A stretch of DNA of 64,000 nt from Pseudomonas sp. N040 (GCF_015637705.1 NZ_JADOBE010000002.1:62001-126000); one strand, 5' to 3'; positions 9,147 to 18,977 are shown, counted from the first letter of the stretch. Numbers and translations are program-made. The notes: generated by a model from the letters alone, not told the origin.

Positions 9147-9548
9147 TTACACAGTGCTCCGGGACAATCCACGCAGCGCCGCCATTGCCTCCTGCGCCTG
9201 ATCGACAGGAACAAACAGGTGGTCGTGGTGAACGCCGGCAACCACATTGCAACTGATCCCGGCCTGCCCAAGCGCACTGGAAAATGCGGCAGTGAGGCCG
9301 ATCGCCGCAAGATCCGAATGGACGGTCAGAGTGATCCAGGCCGCGGTGAATGCCACCGGCAAATCCAGCTCAAGCGCAACGTGCTCTGCAACAATGACCG
9401 AGAGGCCTTCTGGCTCGCGCACTGACGCCACGATCAGACTTGAATCAAGCATCACGTTGCTCGGCACGGCAACGAATGCATAGCGCCCGGAATTGAGTAC
9501 CGGCTGCATGTGGGTCAGCAGTTCTTTTAGATCGGTAACAGCCTGCAT
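9147..9548 (-). CDS. ACT-domain protein
   Basis: A 133-aa protein with the layout of small standalone ACT proteins: an N-terminal ACT-like half (TDLKELLTHMQPVLNSGRYAFV) and a C-terminal ACT fold (TLTVHSDLAAIGLTAAFSSALGQAGISCNVVAG, broken here for position only: bases about 9190-9290) with the Gly/Asp-rich turn typical of ligand-binding ACT domains. Such proteins bind small ligands, often amino acids; the ligand here is unknown. It is flanked on both sides by the same hairpin repeat and reads away from an integron-integrase remnant, so it may have arrived as a gene cassette (see findings). Confidence 0.8.
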   Translation of the reverse strand: MQAVTDLKELLTHMQPVLNSGRYAFVAVPSNVMLDSSLIVASVREPEGLSVIVAEHVALELDLPVAFTAAWITLTVHSDLAAIGLTAAFSSALGQAGISCNVVAGVHHDHLFVPVDQAQEAMAALRGLSRSTV

Positions 9549-9578
9549 TTGATTACCTGAGGTAAAGCTGAGGCAAAA

Positions 9579-9645
9579 GGCTCGGAGTCAATTATTTTGT
9601 AGCACTCACCGTGGGTAATTGATTAAAAATAAATCACTCCGACCC
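9579..9645. repeat. Hairpin repeat, copy 2 (3' side of the small membrane protein gene)
   Basis: Second copy of the element at 9076-9139, with better matched ends (GGCTCGGAGTCAATTATTTT against AAATAAATCACTCCGACCC). It begins three bases beyond the stop codon of the small membrane protein gene. The GGGTCGGAGT-type terminus resembles repeats associated with REP-family tyrosine transposases. Confidence 0.75.
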
Positions 9646-9647
9646 CA

Positions 9648-9875
9648 TTAGTTGTTGGGCGGCTTAGCACCCGTAATACGACGCCAGACCGCACGCGCCG
9701 ACAACACCGGCAATGCCAGAACGGCCAGCCATCCCACCCCCAACACGACTACCTCCAACCAGGAAGGTAGAAGTCCAGCATGCGGACCGGCAAGAACAAG
9801 GACAAGAAAGAAGGACAAAGCAGCGACCACGGCCAAGGAAATGACGTAAGAGACTGCAGTGACGATGATCCTCAC
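9648..9875 (-). CDS. Small two-helix membrane protein
   Basis: A 75-aa hydrophobic protein with two predicted transmembrane segments (VTAVSYVISLAVVAALSFF and WLEVVVLGVGWLAVLALPVL) and a basic C-terminal tail. No family was recognised. The GTG at 9875 is preferred because AAGGAG lies six bases upstream; an in-frame GTG at 9890 would place that AAGGAG inside the gene. Its last codons overlap a GCCCAAC heptamer whose complement lies before the gene, as in integron cassettes. Confidence 0.55.
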   Translation of the reverse strand: MRIIVTAVSYVISLAVVAALSFFLVLVLAGPHAGLLPSWLEVVVLGVGWLAVLALPVLSARAVWRRITGAKPPNN

Positions 9876-9911
9876 ATACTTCTCCTTCACACAATTACGC
9901 AGCCGCCCAAC
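9654..9911 (-). other. Possible integron cassette boundaries (complementary core heptamers)
   Basis: Read on the minus strand, GTTGGGC (9911-9905) precedes the small membrane protein gene and GCCCAAC (9660-9654) overlaps its 3' end. These fit the GTTRRRY and RYYYAAC consensus of attC core sites and are mutually complementary, as the two ends of one cassette should be; the match extends to 11 bases (GTTGGGCGGCT). A complete attC with L boxes is not seen, and no equivalent pair was found around the ACT gene. Confidence 0.35.
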
Positions 9912-10042
9912 TACAAACAGCCCCCAAACAGGCCAATAACGCTTTCACCGGCTGGATGGATAACACTCCTTGCCCTCTTCGCTATCCCTGTCCAGACCGG
10001 GCGGTGCAGCGGGCGGATAACCCAATAAGGGCGTCATGCACC

Positions 10043-10135
10043 ATGGCTGGAAAGCCACGATTGCTCATGCAGATGCGCGAGCAAATTCGCCTCGAACACT
10101 ACTCGATTCGTACCGAGCGGGTCTATTGCGAATAA
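10043..10135 (+). pseudogene. Remnant of an integron integrase (IntI), N-terminal 30 residues
   Basis: The frame from ATG 10043 encodes MAGKPRLL, then QMREQIRLEHYSIRTERVY, then CE and a stop. The stretch LLxQxRxxIRxxHYSxRTExxY is the characteristic start of integron integrases (a tyrosine recombinase family of about 320 residues). Everything after residue 30 is missing and the stop is only eight bases from the end of the Crp/Fnr gene, so this is a truncated relic. Its 5' end faces two leftward small genes, the orientation expected of an integron platform. The identification rests on a short match. Confidence 0.6.
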
Positions 10136-10143
10136 GCGCCCCC

Positions 10144-10851
10144 TCAGGCAGCCACTCCGGCCAGTGCCTGCAAGGCCGGGAGATCCTGCAGGGTGATGCG
10201 CGAGTAGGAAATCGACAGCACCGCCATCTTCTCCAGCGCTTTGAGTTCGCGGTTGAGGCTCTGCCGGGTCACGCCGAGCATGGCGGCGAATTCGTCCTGG
10301 GAAAGCTTCAGCGCCAGTTCGATGCCAGTCACGGCATCCCGCCCGTGCTGTTCCAGCAACAGCAGCAGCAGGCGCGCCACCCGCGCCCGCAGCGGCAGCA
10401 GAGTCTCCGAGGCCATGTTGTCGTAGATCGAGCGCGAGCGCTCACAGAGCACATCCAGACACATCAGTGCGAGGCTTTGGTCAGCCTGCAGGGCTGCCTG
10501 AAAAGTTGCGCGCGGCACATGCAACAGGACCGCCTCGGTATGCGCGCGCAGGTTATGGATTGCGCCCTTGCCGTCGAGTATCGGGATCAATCCCATCCAC
10601 TGGCCAGGCGCGAGGTACCAGACGATGGAGCGGCGGCCGTCGCTGCCTTCCATGCTGACTTCCAGGCTGCCTTCCAGCACAAACAGCAAATTCGCCATGG
10701 GCTGGCCGCGCATGGAGAAGGTGCGCCCGGGCGGATGGCGCTGGATGCTGCTAGCCGCGAGCAAGTCGTCAAGGGTTGCGGCGGCAACCCGGTGAGTCAG
10801 TTCGGTCTGTTCGAGTAACCGGCGAGCCAGCGGCAGGTAGCTATCCAGCAC
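10144..10851 (-). CDS. Crp/Fnr-family transcriptional regulator
   Basis: A 235-aa regulator with an N-terminal cyclic-nucleotide-binding-like beta-barrel (PPGRTFSMRGQPMANLLFVLEG region), a long dimer helix and a C-terminal winged helix with the recognition motif LGVTRQSLNRELKALEKMAV. No Fnr-type N-terminal cysteine cluster is present, so an iron-sulfur oxygen sensor is unlikely; the effector is unknown. It diverges from the DUF1254 gene with 87 bases between starts and probably controls it. Confidence 0.88.
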   Translation of the reverse strand: MLDSYLPLARRLLEQTELTHRVAAATLDDLLAASSIQRHPPGRTFSMRGQPMANLLFVLEGSLEVSMEGSDGRRSIVWYLAPGQWMGLIPILDGKGAIHNLRAHTEAVLLHVPRATFQAALQADQSLALMCLDVLCERSRSIYDNMASETLLPLRARVARLLLLLLEQHGRDAVTGIELALKLSQDEFAAMLGVTRQSLNRELKALEKMAVLSISYSRITLQDLPALQALAGVAA

Positions 10852-10868
10852 GATGATTTTCCTTTTTC

Positions 10869-10882
10869 GTCACATTTGCGAC
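10869..10882. promoter_or_regulatory. Candidate Crp-family operator in the divergent promoter
   Basis: GTCACATTTGCGAC is an imperfect dyad (GTCAC/GCGAC) between the Crp/Fnr gene and the DUF1254 gene. It resembles a Crp-type half-site pair, but with a shorter spacer than classical sites. Confidence 0.3.
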
Positions 10883-10938
10883 AGAGCTGCCGGGCGCGGC
10901 GCTTTATCGTCCGGGGTATTTACTCGGGAGGCCATGCA

Positions 10939-12405
10939 ATGTCCATTCTTCGCCAGACTTCACGCAAGTTCGCTGCGGCACTGCTGCTGTGTTTCTCGGC
11001 CAGCGGTGCGTTTCCAGTTAGCGCCGCCGAGAGCTTAGCACCGGCGGCCTCGCCTCCGGCAGCCACGCCGTGGAACGAAGAGTTCGCCTACCTGACCGGC
11101 ATGCAGGCTTATATCTATGCGTTCCCCGCCATCATGTACGCCAACCTGCGCTACCAGTGGATCGAGAGTGGCCAGGGCCAGGTGCAAATGGGCGTCAACC
11201 AGTACTGGCATTCACGCGGTCTGTCCGACCCGAAGCTGCAGTACGGTGGTTCACCCAACCGCGAGACGCCCTACTCGCTGGCCATGCTTGATCTGCGTGA
11301 ACCCATGGTGCTGAGCGTGCCGGCCAACCCGGACGAGCGTTACTACACCCTACAGCTGATGGATTTCTACTCCGACACCATCGGCTATGTCGGGGTGCGC
11401 GCGACTGACAACGTCGCTGGCGATTATCTGGTGACCGGGCCGGGCTGGCAGGGTGAGGTGCCCAAGGGCATCAAGGGCGTCATCCCGTCCTGGACACCCT
11501 GGGCCTTCATTGCCGGCCGCACCTACACCGATGGCAGCGCAGCCGATCTGCTGAAAATGCGCGCGTTCCAGGATGGCTACCAGATCACGCCCCTGTCGCA
11601 CTATGGCCAACCGGCCGCTCAGGTTGCAGTGCGCCACGACGTGCTGGATGTAGCGCCGAAGACCGACCCGCTGGGCGCGTTCAAGACCATGAATGCAGTG
11701 CTGCGGGAAAATCCGCCGCCAGCGCGCGACGCCGCCCTGCTGACGCAGTTCGCCCTGGTCGGCCTCGGCCCGCAAGCCAAGGGCAGCATTGATGAGCTCG
11801 ATCCAGCCATCCAGCGCGGCCTGCAACGGGCGATTGTCGATGGCCAGGCCTTGCTCGGCCGCGTGGCCAAGGCCGGCGGTTCGATCACCGGCGCCACCCG
11901 CACGCAGAACGGCTGGTTCTACGGCCCGAGCAACTGGGGGCGGATGGCGGCTGACGGCGACTTCCTCGGCCGCGCCGGTACCCAGGCGTTTTCCGGCATC
12001 ACCGAACACCTGATCGAAGAGACCGTCAAGCTGCGCACCTTTGTCGACAGCGAGGGTCAGCCGCTGAATGGCGATCACCACTACGTGATCCATTTCAGCA
12101 AGGAACAGATTCCGCTGGCCAAATCGTTTTGGTCGGTGACCCTGTACGACCAGAACTTCAACCTGGTGTTCAACGAGGCCGGACGCTACTCCTTCGGCGA
12201 CAAGGTGCCCGGGCTGATCTACGGCAAGGATGGCTCGCTGGACATTTATATCCAGCCCGAGCAACCCGCCGGTGACAAGGCGGCCAACTGGTTGCCATCG
12301 CCCAAAGGCAAGGAGTTCAACCTGTTCCTGCGCGCTTATTTCCCCGGCCCGAGCCTGCTCGACCAGAGCTATGCCGCGCCAGCGGTGCAAAAAGTTGCCA
12401 ACTGA
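10939..12405 (+). CDS. Exported DUF1254/DUF1214 protein
   Basis: A 488-aa protein with a cleavable signal peptide (MSILRQTSRKFAAALLLC, cleavage near SAA-ES). It has the N-terminal DUF1254 region (QAYIYAFPAIMYANLRYQW, residues about 50-170) and the C-terminal DUF1214 region (HYVIHFSKEQIPLAKSFWSV, then YSFGDKVPGL, and DGSLDIYIQPEQP). The biochemical role of this family is not established; members are common beside catabolic genes. The start at 10939 has a GGGAGG-like site eight bases upstream. It is followed after 19 bases by an exported sulfatase, suggesting an operon. A second family member lies at 14088. Confidence 0.88.
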   Translation: MSILRQTSRKFAAALLLCFSASGAFPVSAAESLAPAASPPAATPWNEEFAYLTGMQAYIYAFPAIMYANLRYQWIESGQGQVQMGVNQYWHSRGLSDPKLQYGGSPNRETPYSLAMLDLREPMVLSVPANPDERYYTLQLMDFYSDTIGYVGVRATDNVAGDYLVTGPGWQGEVPKGIKGVIPSWTPWAFIAGRTYTDGSAADLLKMRAFQDGYQITPLSHYGQPAAQVAVRHDVLDVAPKTDPLGAFKTMNAVLRENPPPARDAALLTQFALVGLGPQAKGSIDELDPAIQRGLQRAIVDGQALLGRVAKAGGSITGATRTQNGWFYGPSNWGRMAADGDFLGRAGTQAFSGITEHLIEETVKLRTFVDSEGQPLNGDHHYVIHFSKEQIPLAKSFWSVTLYDQNFNLVFNEAGRYSFGDKVPGLIYGKDGSLDIYIQPEQPAGDKAANWLPSPKGKEFNLFLRAYFPGPSLLDQSYAAPAVQKVAN

Positions 12406-12424
12406 TTCTTACCAGGAGAACGTC

Positions 12425-13978
<1,554 letters not shown>

Positions 13979-13979
13979 C

Positions 13980-14047
13980 GTAGAGTGGGTAACCGCGACG
14001 CGTTACCCGCCACGGTGGAAAAGCCGCAGTGCGGCGTTTTCCACCCT
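13980..14047. repeat. Double palindromic repeat between sulfatase and DUF1254 genes
   Basis: Two adjacent hairpins: GGGTAAC-CGCGACGC-GTTACCC and GGTGGAAAAGCCGC...GCGGCGTTTTCCACC, bounded by GTAGAGTGGG and CACCCTAC. It is a member of the dispersed GTAGGGTGGG family also seen at 7441, 22407 and 35125. It may act as an intercistronic transcription or mRNA-processing element. Confidence 0.75.
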
Positions 14048-14087
14048 ACTGGGACTGCACCACAATCCGAATGAACAGGACAAGACG

Positions 14088-15581
14088 ATGACTGCTCCGA
14101 CAAAATCCTGGCCGCGCAACCTGAGGCGCGCCGCCCTGCTACTGCTGGCCGCCCTGCTGATTGCCGTGCTTGCCAGCCCCAGCCTGCGCAACAAGGCCGG
14201 CTGCCTGTTGTTTATCAATGGCGTCAGCTCGGCCTCCTGCGTGGTGCCGATGCCCTACCGGCTGCCGGACGAGTTTGCCGAAGCCGAAGCCTTTGCCCTG
14301 GGTTACCAGGCCTATGTGGTCGGCGCTGTGTATGCCCGCTCGCAGATCCTGATGGAAAAGGACACCAACCCGGATGCGCCGCTGAATGCTCCGCTGAACG
14401 CCTTCAATGTCTACCCGGGGCTGGCCACGCCAGCGGCGGCGATCGACTTCACGCCGAACAACGACACCGTCTACGGTCTGGCCTGGCTGGACCTGAGCCA
14501 GGGCCCGGTGCTGATGACCATCCCCGAGACGCCGACGCGCTACTGGACCGTGCAGGCCACCGACTGGGCGCTGAATACCTTTGCCTATGTTGGCAAGCGC
14601 GTGCACTCCGCGCCCGGCACCTATGCCTATGTGGCGCCGGGTTGGCAGGGCGAGTTGCCGGCGGGCGTGACGCGGCTGGAGTCACCCACCAACGGCGTGT
14701 TCCTGCAGGCGCGCACGGTGGTCAAGCCGGAGGTCGAGGCCGACATTGCGCCGGTGGTGGCGCAGCTGAAGACCTATCGCCTGCAGCCGCTGAATGCGGA
14801 TGCGCAGTACCCGCTGATTGCCCCCGGCACCCCGGTGCCCAATCCGAAGCTGAACAACCCGCTGTGGCAGTCACTGGAGTTCTACAGCCTGCTCAACCGC
14901 GCCTGGAGCTTCGGTGGCGTACGCGCGCAGGACCAGGAAGTGGTCGGCCAGTTCGCCAAGCTGGGCATCGGCCCGGGCCTCACCTTCGACCCCGCCGCGC
15001 TCACCGAGGCCCAGCGCAAGGGTCTGCAACGGGCGGTCGAGACGGCCTACCAGCGGGTCATGCTGCACGGCCAGGAAAATGGCGAGGTACGCAATGGCTG
15101 GCGCTTCGCGACGAACCTGGGCGCCTATGGCAACAAACACTTGCTGGCCTCGGCCATCGGCCTGATGGGGTATGGGGCCAACCGGGCGGAAGAGGCACTC
15201 TACCTGCCGGCCTTCCTCGATCACGAGAATCAGCCGCTGGTGAGCGAGCGCAACTACCGCATCCACTTCAGCGCCGACAACCTGCCGCCGGTGAACGAGT
15301 TCTGGTCGATCACGCTGTACAGCCGCCCGGAAAACCAGCTCAAGGCCAATCCGCTCAACCGCTATGCCTTTGGTGACCGCACCCCCGGACTCAAACGCAA
15401 TGCGGATGGCTCGATCGATATCCATGTGCAACAGAACAAGCCGGAGGGCGACGCGGCTGCCAACTGGTTACCCAGCGGCGAATCCGGGCCGATCTGGTTG
15501 ATCCTGCGCATGTATGGGCCGCAGGAAGCGGCCCTGTCCGGGAAGTTCGTGCCGCCGCCAGTGGAGCGTGTCCGGGACTGA
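14088..15581 (+). CDS. DUF1254/DUF1214 protein with N-terminal membrane anchor
   Basis: A 497-aa paralogue of the protein at 10939. Its N-terminus is RNLRRAALLLLAALLIAVLA, a basic stretch plus one hydrophobic segment that may be an uncleaved anchor or a signal peptide. DUF1254 covers residues about 65-190 (ALGYQAYVVGAVYARSQ, then FTPNNDTVYGLAWLDL) and DUF1214 the C-terminus (YRIHFSADNLPPVNEFWSI, YAFGDRTPGL, DGSIDIHVQQNKP). The NDT.YS/YG.A motif is better conserved here than in the first copy. Function is unknown. It is separated from the sulfatase by a dispersed repeat. Confidence 0.86.
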   Translation: MTAPTKSWPRNLRRAALLLLAALLIAVLASPSLRNKAGCLLFINGVSSASCVVPMPYRLPDEFAEAEAFALGYQAYVVGAVYARSQILMEKDTNPDAPLNAPLNAFNVYPGLATPAAAIDFTPNNDTVYGLAWLDLSQGPVLMTIPETPTRYWTVQATDWALNTFAYVGKRVHSAPGTYAYVAPGWQGELPAGVTRLESPTNGVFLQARTVVKPEVEADIAPVVAQLKTYRLQPLNADAQYPLIAPGTPVPNPKLNNPLWQSLEFYSLLNRAWSFGGVRAQDQEVVGQFAKLGIGPGLTFDPAALTEAQRKGLQRAVETAYQRVMLHGQENGEVRNGWRFATNLGAYGNKHLLASAIGLMGYGANRAEEALYLPAFLDHENQPLVSERNYRIHFSADNLPPVNEFWSITLYSRPENQLKANPLNRYAFGDRTPGLKRNADGSIDIHVQQNKPEGDAAANWLPSGESGPIWLILRMYGPQEAALSGKFVPPPVERVRD

Positions 15582-15596
15582 GCGGCGCAGCCCTGC

Positions 15597-16034
15597 TCAG
15601 CCCTGCAGGCGCTGGATCAGGCGCGCCTGCAGTTGCGCCAGCTCGGCCGGATCGGCCTTGTGCGCCGCGTGGATGCCCAGGCCCTGACCGGCATAGCGCG
15701 GCACGATGTGCATGTGCAGATGGAACACCGTCTGCCCGGCCGGCGCGCCGTTGAACTGCGCCACCTGCACCCCGTCCGGCTGCAGTTCGTCGACCAGCAC
15801 GCGGGTCAGGCGCTGCACCACCGCCATCAGCTTGCCGAGGGACTCGGCGTCGACATCGAGGATGTTGCGCGCCTGTACCCGCTTGGGAATCACCAGGGTG
15901 TGGCCAGGGGCTTGCGGAAACAGGTCGAGGAAGGCCAGCACCTCGTCGTCTTCGTAGAGTTTGTAGCAAGGGGCCTCGCCGCGAATGATCAGGGCGAAGA
16001 TGTTCTGCGGGTCGTAAGTGCCATGCAGGCTCAT
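15597..16034 (-). CDS. HIT family protein (histidine triad nucleotide hydrolase)
   Basis: A 145-aa HIT protein, a nucleotide-binding hydrolase or transferase acting on the alpha-phosphate of substrates such as AMP-lysine or dinucleoside polyphosphates. The triad motif is complete: H105-L-H107-M-H109 followed by IVPR. The N-terminus (CYKLYEDDEVLAFLDLFPQAPGHTLVIPK) also matches the family. It converges with the DUF1254 gene with a 15-base gap. This is probably a housekeeping gene embedded in the accessory region. Confidence 0.93.
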   Translation of the reverse strand: MSLHGTYDPQNIFALIIRGEAPCYKLYEDDEVLAFLDLFPQAPGHTLVIPKRVQARNILDVDAESLGKLMAVVQRLTRVLVDELQPDGVQVAQFNGAPAGQTVFHLHMHIVPRYAGQGLGIHAAHKADPAELAQLQARLIQRLQG

Positions 16035-16164
16035 GGGGGCTCCGGGTGCGGTTGATCAAAGGCAGCACCATACCCCTGCGGCGCGCCGGGGAAAACCCGC
16101 CTTGCAACACGTCATGGCCCCTGGCCCAAACCACCCTGCCTGAACCAGTACAGCGCCTTGATGT

Positions 16165-16195
16165 GCAGGAGCGGCGCCCTCGCCGCGATGCGGCT
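16165..16195. repeat. REP-like palindrome in the HIT/AraC gap
   Basis: GCAGGAGCGGCGCCCTCGCC followed by GCGATGCGGCT. It resembles the Pseudomonas GGAGCGGC...GCCGCGA interspersed repeats. The rest of the 224-base gap (16035-16258) shows no coding potential. Confidence 0.5.
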
Positions 16196-16258
16196 GTTAA
16201 AGCCGAGGGGGTGACTCATGCACTACGTCACGGGTACAGGGACTTGCTCAACCACCGG

Positions 16259-17263
16259 TCAGCCTTCGGTGCGCTGCCGCTGGCGCCACTGCAGCGGCGA
16301 CTCGCCGGTCCAGGCTTTGAAATTGCGGCTGAACACCGCCACCTCGGCATACCCCAGGTTCAATGCCAGCTCGGTGATGCTCAGGCGGCTGTGTCGCAGG
16401 TGCTGCTGGGCAATCTCCAGCCGGGTGTCGCGCAACAAACCGGCAAAACTGCTGCCGACGGCCTGCAAGCGTTTCTGCAAAACCCGCGGATGCAGACTCA
16501 ACGCCGCAGCGACGCTACCGACAGTGCATTCGCCATGCGGCAACAGATTGCTGATCAGGTGACAGACCTGCGCCTGCAGGTTGTTGGGATAACGCGATTC
16601 AAGGAACTGGATGCGCTGCTCCAGATGGTCAGTCACCAGTGCTTCCAGTTTGCGCGGGCTGCGTGCCAGCCAGCTGGCCGGGAAGCTCACACCATCCAGA
16701 TGGCTGTCGAACAGCAGTTGCCCGGCGGGCACATCCCAGTGCCAGTTGCCTTGGCTCGGGCGGGATTGGCGCAGGTGGAATTTCAGTTGCTGGCCGGCGT
16801 TTTCCAGCATCACCCGCATGCCGTTGAACAGCTGGCAGACGCTCAGCTGCTTGAGCTGCAGCAGACCGCTGGCATTGCTGAAATCGAAGCTCAGGCTGAC
16901 CTCGGCGAGTTCGCCGCGCACCAACTGGTGCACATGCACGCCGCGTGAATGCAGGTGTGCGTGCTGGTCGTAATAGCTCAGTGCGGCGCTCAGCGTCGGT
17001 TGGTGGCTGACCGGAAGGGCCAGTTCGCCGACCACCATCAGGTTCTGCCCAGCGGCCAGGCGCAGACCGAAGAGTGGCTCATCACACAGCACGGCACTGC
17101 TGTCGAGCAGACTGGCCAGCTTGCTATACGACACATAGGTGTTGGGCTGGTGCAATTGCGCCGGGCTGAAACCGGCCTTGCGCAGCAGCTGCGGCGGGTT
17201 CTGCCCCAGCTGGCTGACCAGCTTTTCATAACCCTCGATGGAGCCGGTGCGAACCAGAAACAT
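16259..17263 (-). CDS. AraC-family transcriptional regulator
   Basis: A 334-aa regulator with the N-terminal AraC-binding-like domain and a C-terminal HTH pair (LHPRVLQKRLQAVGSSFAGLL and LSITELALNLGYAEVAVFSRNFKAW). It diverges from the cupin-epimerase-SDR operon starting at 17409 and is the obvious candidate to control it. The 145-base intergenic region carries two inverted repeats. Confidence 0.9.
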   Translation of the reverse strand: MFLVRTGSIEGYEKLVSQLGQNPPQLLRKAGFSPAQLHQPNTYVSYSKLASLLDSSAVLCDEPLFGLRLAAGQNLMVVGELALPVSHQPTLSAALSYYDQHAHLHSRGVHVHQLVRGELAEVSLSFDFSNASGLLQLKQLSVCQLFNGMRVMLENAGQQLKFHLRQSRPSQGNWHWDVPAGQLLFDSHLDGVSFPASWLARSPRKLEALVTDHLEQRIQFLESRYPNNLQAQVCHLISNLLPHGECTVGSVAAALSLHPRVLQKRLQAVGSSFAGLLRDTRLEIAQQHLRHSRLSITELALNLGYAEVAVFSRNFKAWTGESPLQWRQRQRTEG

Positions 17264-17285
17264 GCCTGCCCTGCCGGTGGATGGC

Positions 17286-17333
17286 CGAATGTTCGTGAAG
17301 TATCAAAAAACATTCGCGATAAATCAATTTATC
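17286..17333. promoter_or_regulatory. Inverted repeats in the AraC/cupin intergenic region
   Basis: CGAATGTT (17286-17293) and its complement AACATTCG (17309-17316) flank a 15-base spacer. Immediately after, GATAAAT-CA-ATTTATC (17318-17333) is a second palindrome. Both sit between the divergent starts of the AraC regulator and the cupin gene, so they are candidate operators. Confidence 0.45.
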
Positions 17334-17408
17334 CGTACTGCCGGGGCGTAGATTGATTGCCCTTGGCCTGCATCCAGGCCAGCCACCCCGATGATCTGGA
17401 GAACACCA

Positions 17409-17945
17409 ATGAGCGAAGCCAAGAACCCCGTATTCGAAATGCTGGCCGCCGCCATGCAGGCCAATGGCGTGGTGTCGCGCCAGCACACCCGCGAGGCGAT
17501 TCTGCTTCACGACGAGGATCTGCCGTGGGTATCGCTGCCCGATGGTTCACAACTGCAACTGCTGCAGGTCGACCTGAACCAGAACCTGTGGGTGGTGCGC
17601 AACCGTCTGAAGCCGGGTTTCTGCATCGACACCCACTACCACACCGGCCCGGTGTTCGCGGTGACCCAGTCCGGCGAGTGGTTCTACAAGGAGTACCCGG
17701 ACAAGATCAACAAGGCCGGCTCCTACCTCTACGAGCCGGCGCATTCGGTGCACACCCTGACCGTGGCCGAAGACGCCAAGGAAGACGCGGTGGTCTGGTT
17801 CGCCATCTTCGGCAGCAACGTCAACATCAATGAGAAAGGCGATGTCATCAGTGTGCTGGATGCCAAGACCATCCTGATGGTGTATCGCGCCCTGTGCATG
17901 GCCGAAGGCAAGACCTGCGACAAGGTCATCGTGTTCGGCGAATAA
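17409..17945 (+). CDS. Cupin dioxygenase, 2,4'-dihydroxyacetophenone dioxygenase-like
   Basis: A 178-aa single-domain cupin. The metal site is visible: H76 and H78 (THYHTGPVFAVTQSGEW), a downstream Glu, and H112/H115 (EPAHSVHTL). The sequence style (LWVVRNRLKPGFCIDTHYHT) resembles the family annotated as 2,4'-dihydroxyacetophenone dioxygenase and acetylacetone-cleaving enzymes, which cut a C-C bond next to a carbonyl using Fe(II) and O2. That reaction is a family-level inference. The start at 17409 follows GGAGA; an ATG at 17391 overlaps that site. First gene of an operon with the epimerase three bases downstream. Confidence 0.78.
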   Translation: MSEAKNPVFEMLAAAMQANGVVSRQHTREAILLHDEDLPWVSLPDGSQLQLLQVDLNQNLWVVRNRLKPGFCIDTHYHTGPVFAVTQSGEWFYKEYPDKINKAGSYLYEPAHSVHTLTVAEDAKEDAVVWFAIFGSNVNINEKGDVISVLDAKTILMVYRALCMAEGKTCDKVIVFGE

Positions 17946-17948
17946 CCC

Positions 17949-18935
17949 ATGAGCACACTGACTTCCGCTTTCGTCACCGGTGCCGGCGGCTTTATCGGCC
18001 GCCATCTGGTGCGCCAGTTGCTGGCCGAACAGGTCGCCGTGGTGGCGCTGATGCTGCCCGGCGAACCGGTGCCGGCCGAATGGGGCACACGGGTGCGCTG
18101 CGTCACCGGCGATGTGCGCACGCTCGCCGCGCTGGGCGAACAGATCGGCCGGGTGGATGCGCTGTTTCATCTGGCAGCGGTGGTCAGCGACTGGGGCGCG
18201 CAGCAGACGCATGTCGACATCACCGTGCATGGCACCGAACAGGCGATCGAGCTGGCGCTGGGCTGGGACGCGCATTTCGTCGTCACCACCAGCGTCTGCG
18301 CGTTTGCCAGCGCGCTGGCCAGGGGCCGGCTGGACGAAGACAGTCCGCTTGGCGTGCCGTCCTCGCCCTACGAGTTCTGCAAGCAGGAACAGGAGCGCGT
18401 GACCCGCGAAGGGGTGGCGCGCGGGCTCAAGGCGACCATCGTGCGCCCGGCGAATGTCTATGGAGTCGGCAGCGTCTGGGTCAATTCATTCCTGCCGATG
18501 CTGCGTGAAGACAAACCCTGCCTGCTGGGCAGCGGCGACTGGGATGCCGGGCTGGTGCATGTGAACAACCTGGTGTCGCTGCTGATCGCCGCCGCACGCT
18601 CAGACCACACCCGCGGCGAGGTGTTCATCGCTGCCGATGGCTTCGGCATCCACTGGAACACCTACCTCAATTGCCTGGCTCGCGTCGCCGCTACGCCACC
18701 CCCGCGAAGCCTGCCCAACTGGCTGGCGCGGGTGCTGGCGCCGACGCTGGAGTGGCTGGGACATCTGACCGGGCGCAAGGAGCGGCCGCTGGTTACCCGG
18801 CAGTCCTATCGGCTGACCGGTGGCCCCAATGAATTCTGCACAGACAAGGCGCGACGCCTGCTCGGCTATCAGCCGCGGGTCGGCTTTGAACAGGCCATGC
18901 AGGAACTGGCGGAGCACTTCGCCGCCCGTCGCTGA
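17949..18935 (+). CDS. NAD-dependent epimerase / 3-beta-HSD-like extended SDR
   Basis: A 328-aa extended short-chain dehydrogenase with the nucleotide motif TGAGGFIG, the HLAA segment at strand 4, and the YxxxK pair in YEFCK. The C-terminal extension (RRLLGYQPRVGFEQAMQEL) is typical of 3-beta-hydroxysteroid dehydrogenase-like and epimerase proteins. It likely oxidises a hydroxyl to a ketone or isomerises a bulky substrate; the substrate is unknown. It starts three bases after the cupin stop. A more distant paralogue lies at 24398. Confidence 0.88.
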   Translation: MSTLTSAFVTGAGGFIGRHLVRQLLAEQVAVVALMLPGEPVPAEWGTRVRCVTGDVRTLAALGEQIGRVDALFHLAAVVSDWGAQQTHVDITVHGTEQAIELALGWDAHFVVTTSVCAFASALARGRLDEDSPLGVPSSPYEFCKQEQERVTREGVARGLKATIVRPANVYGVGSVWVNSFLPMLREDKPCLLGSGDWDAGLVHVNNLVSLLIAAARSDHTRGEVFIAADGFGIHWNTYLNCLARVAATPPPRSLPNWLARVLAPTLEWLGHLTGRKERPLVTRQSYRLTGGPNEFCTDKARRLLGYQPRVGFEQAMQELAEHFAARR

Positions 18936-18977
18936 GCCGCCGCAGCGCGCCCTTTTCTACTGAATTCGGAGTCATCT

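Noticed and set aside
9076..9645. Two hairpin repeats as complete attC sites
   Set aside because: No GTTRRRY follows either repeat and the L-box pattern is absent, so they are listed as repeats with only a possible link to attC.
9780..10028. Plus-strand open frame overlapping the small membrane gene
   Set aside because: Lys/Asp/Gln-rich then Pro-rich sequence without a ribosome-binding site; opposite to the better supported minus-strand gene.
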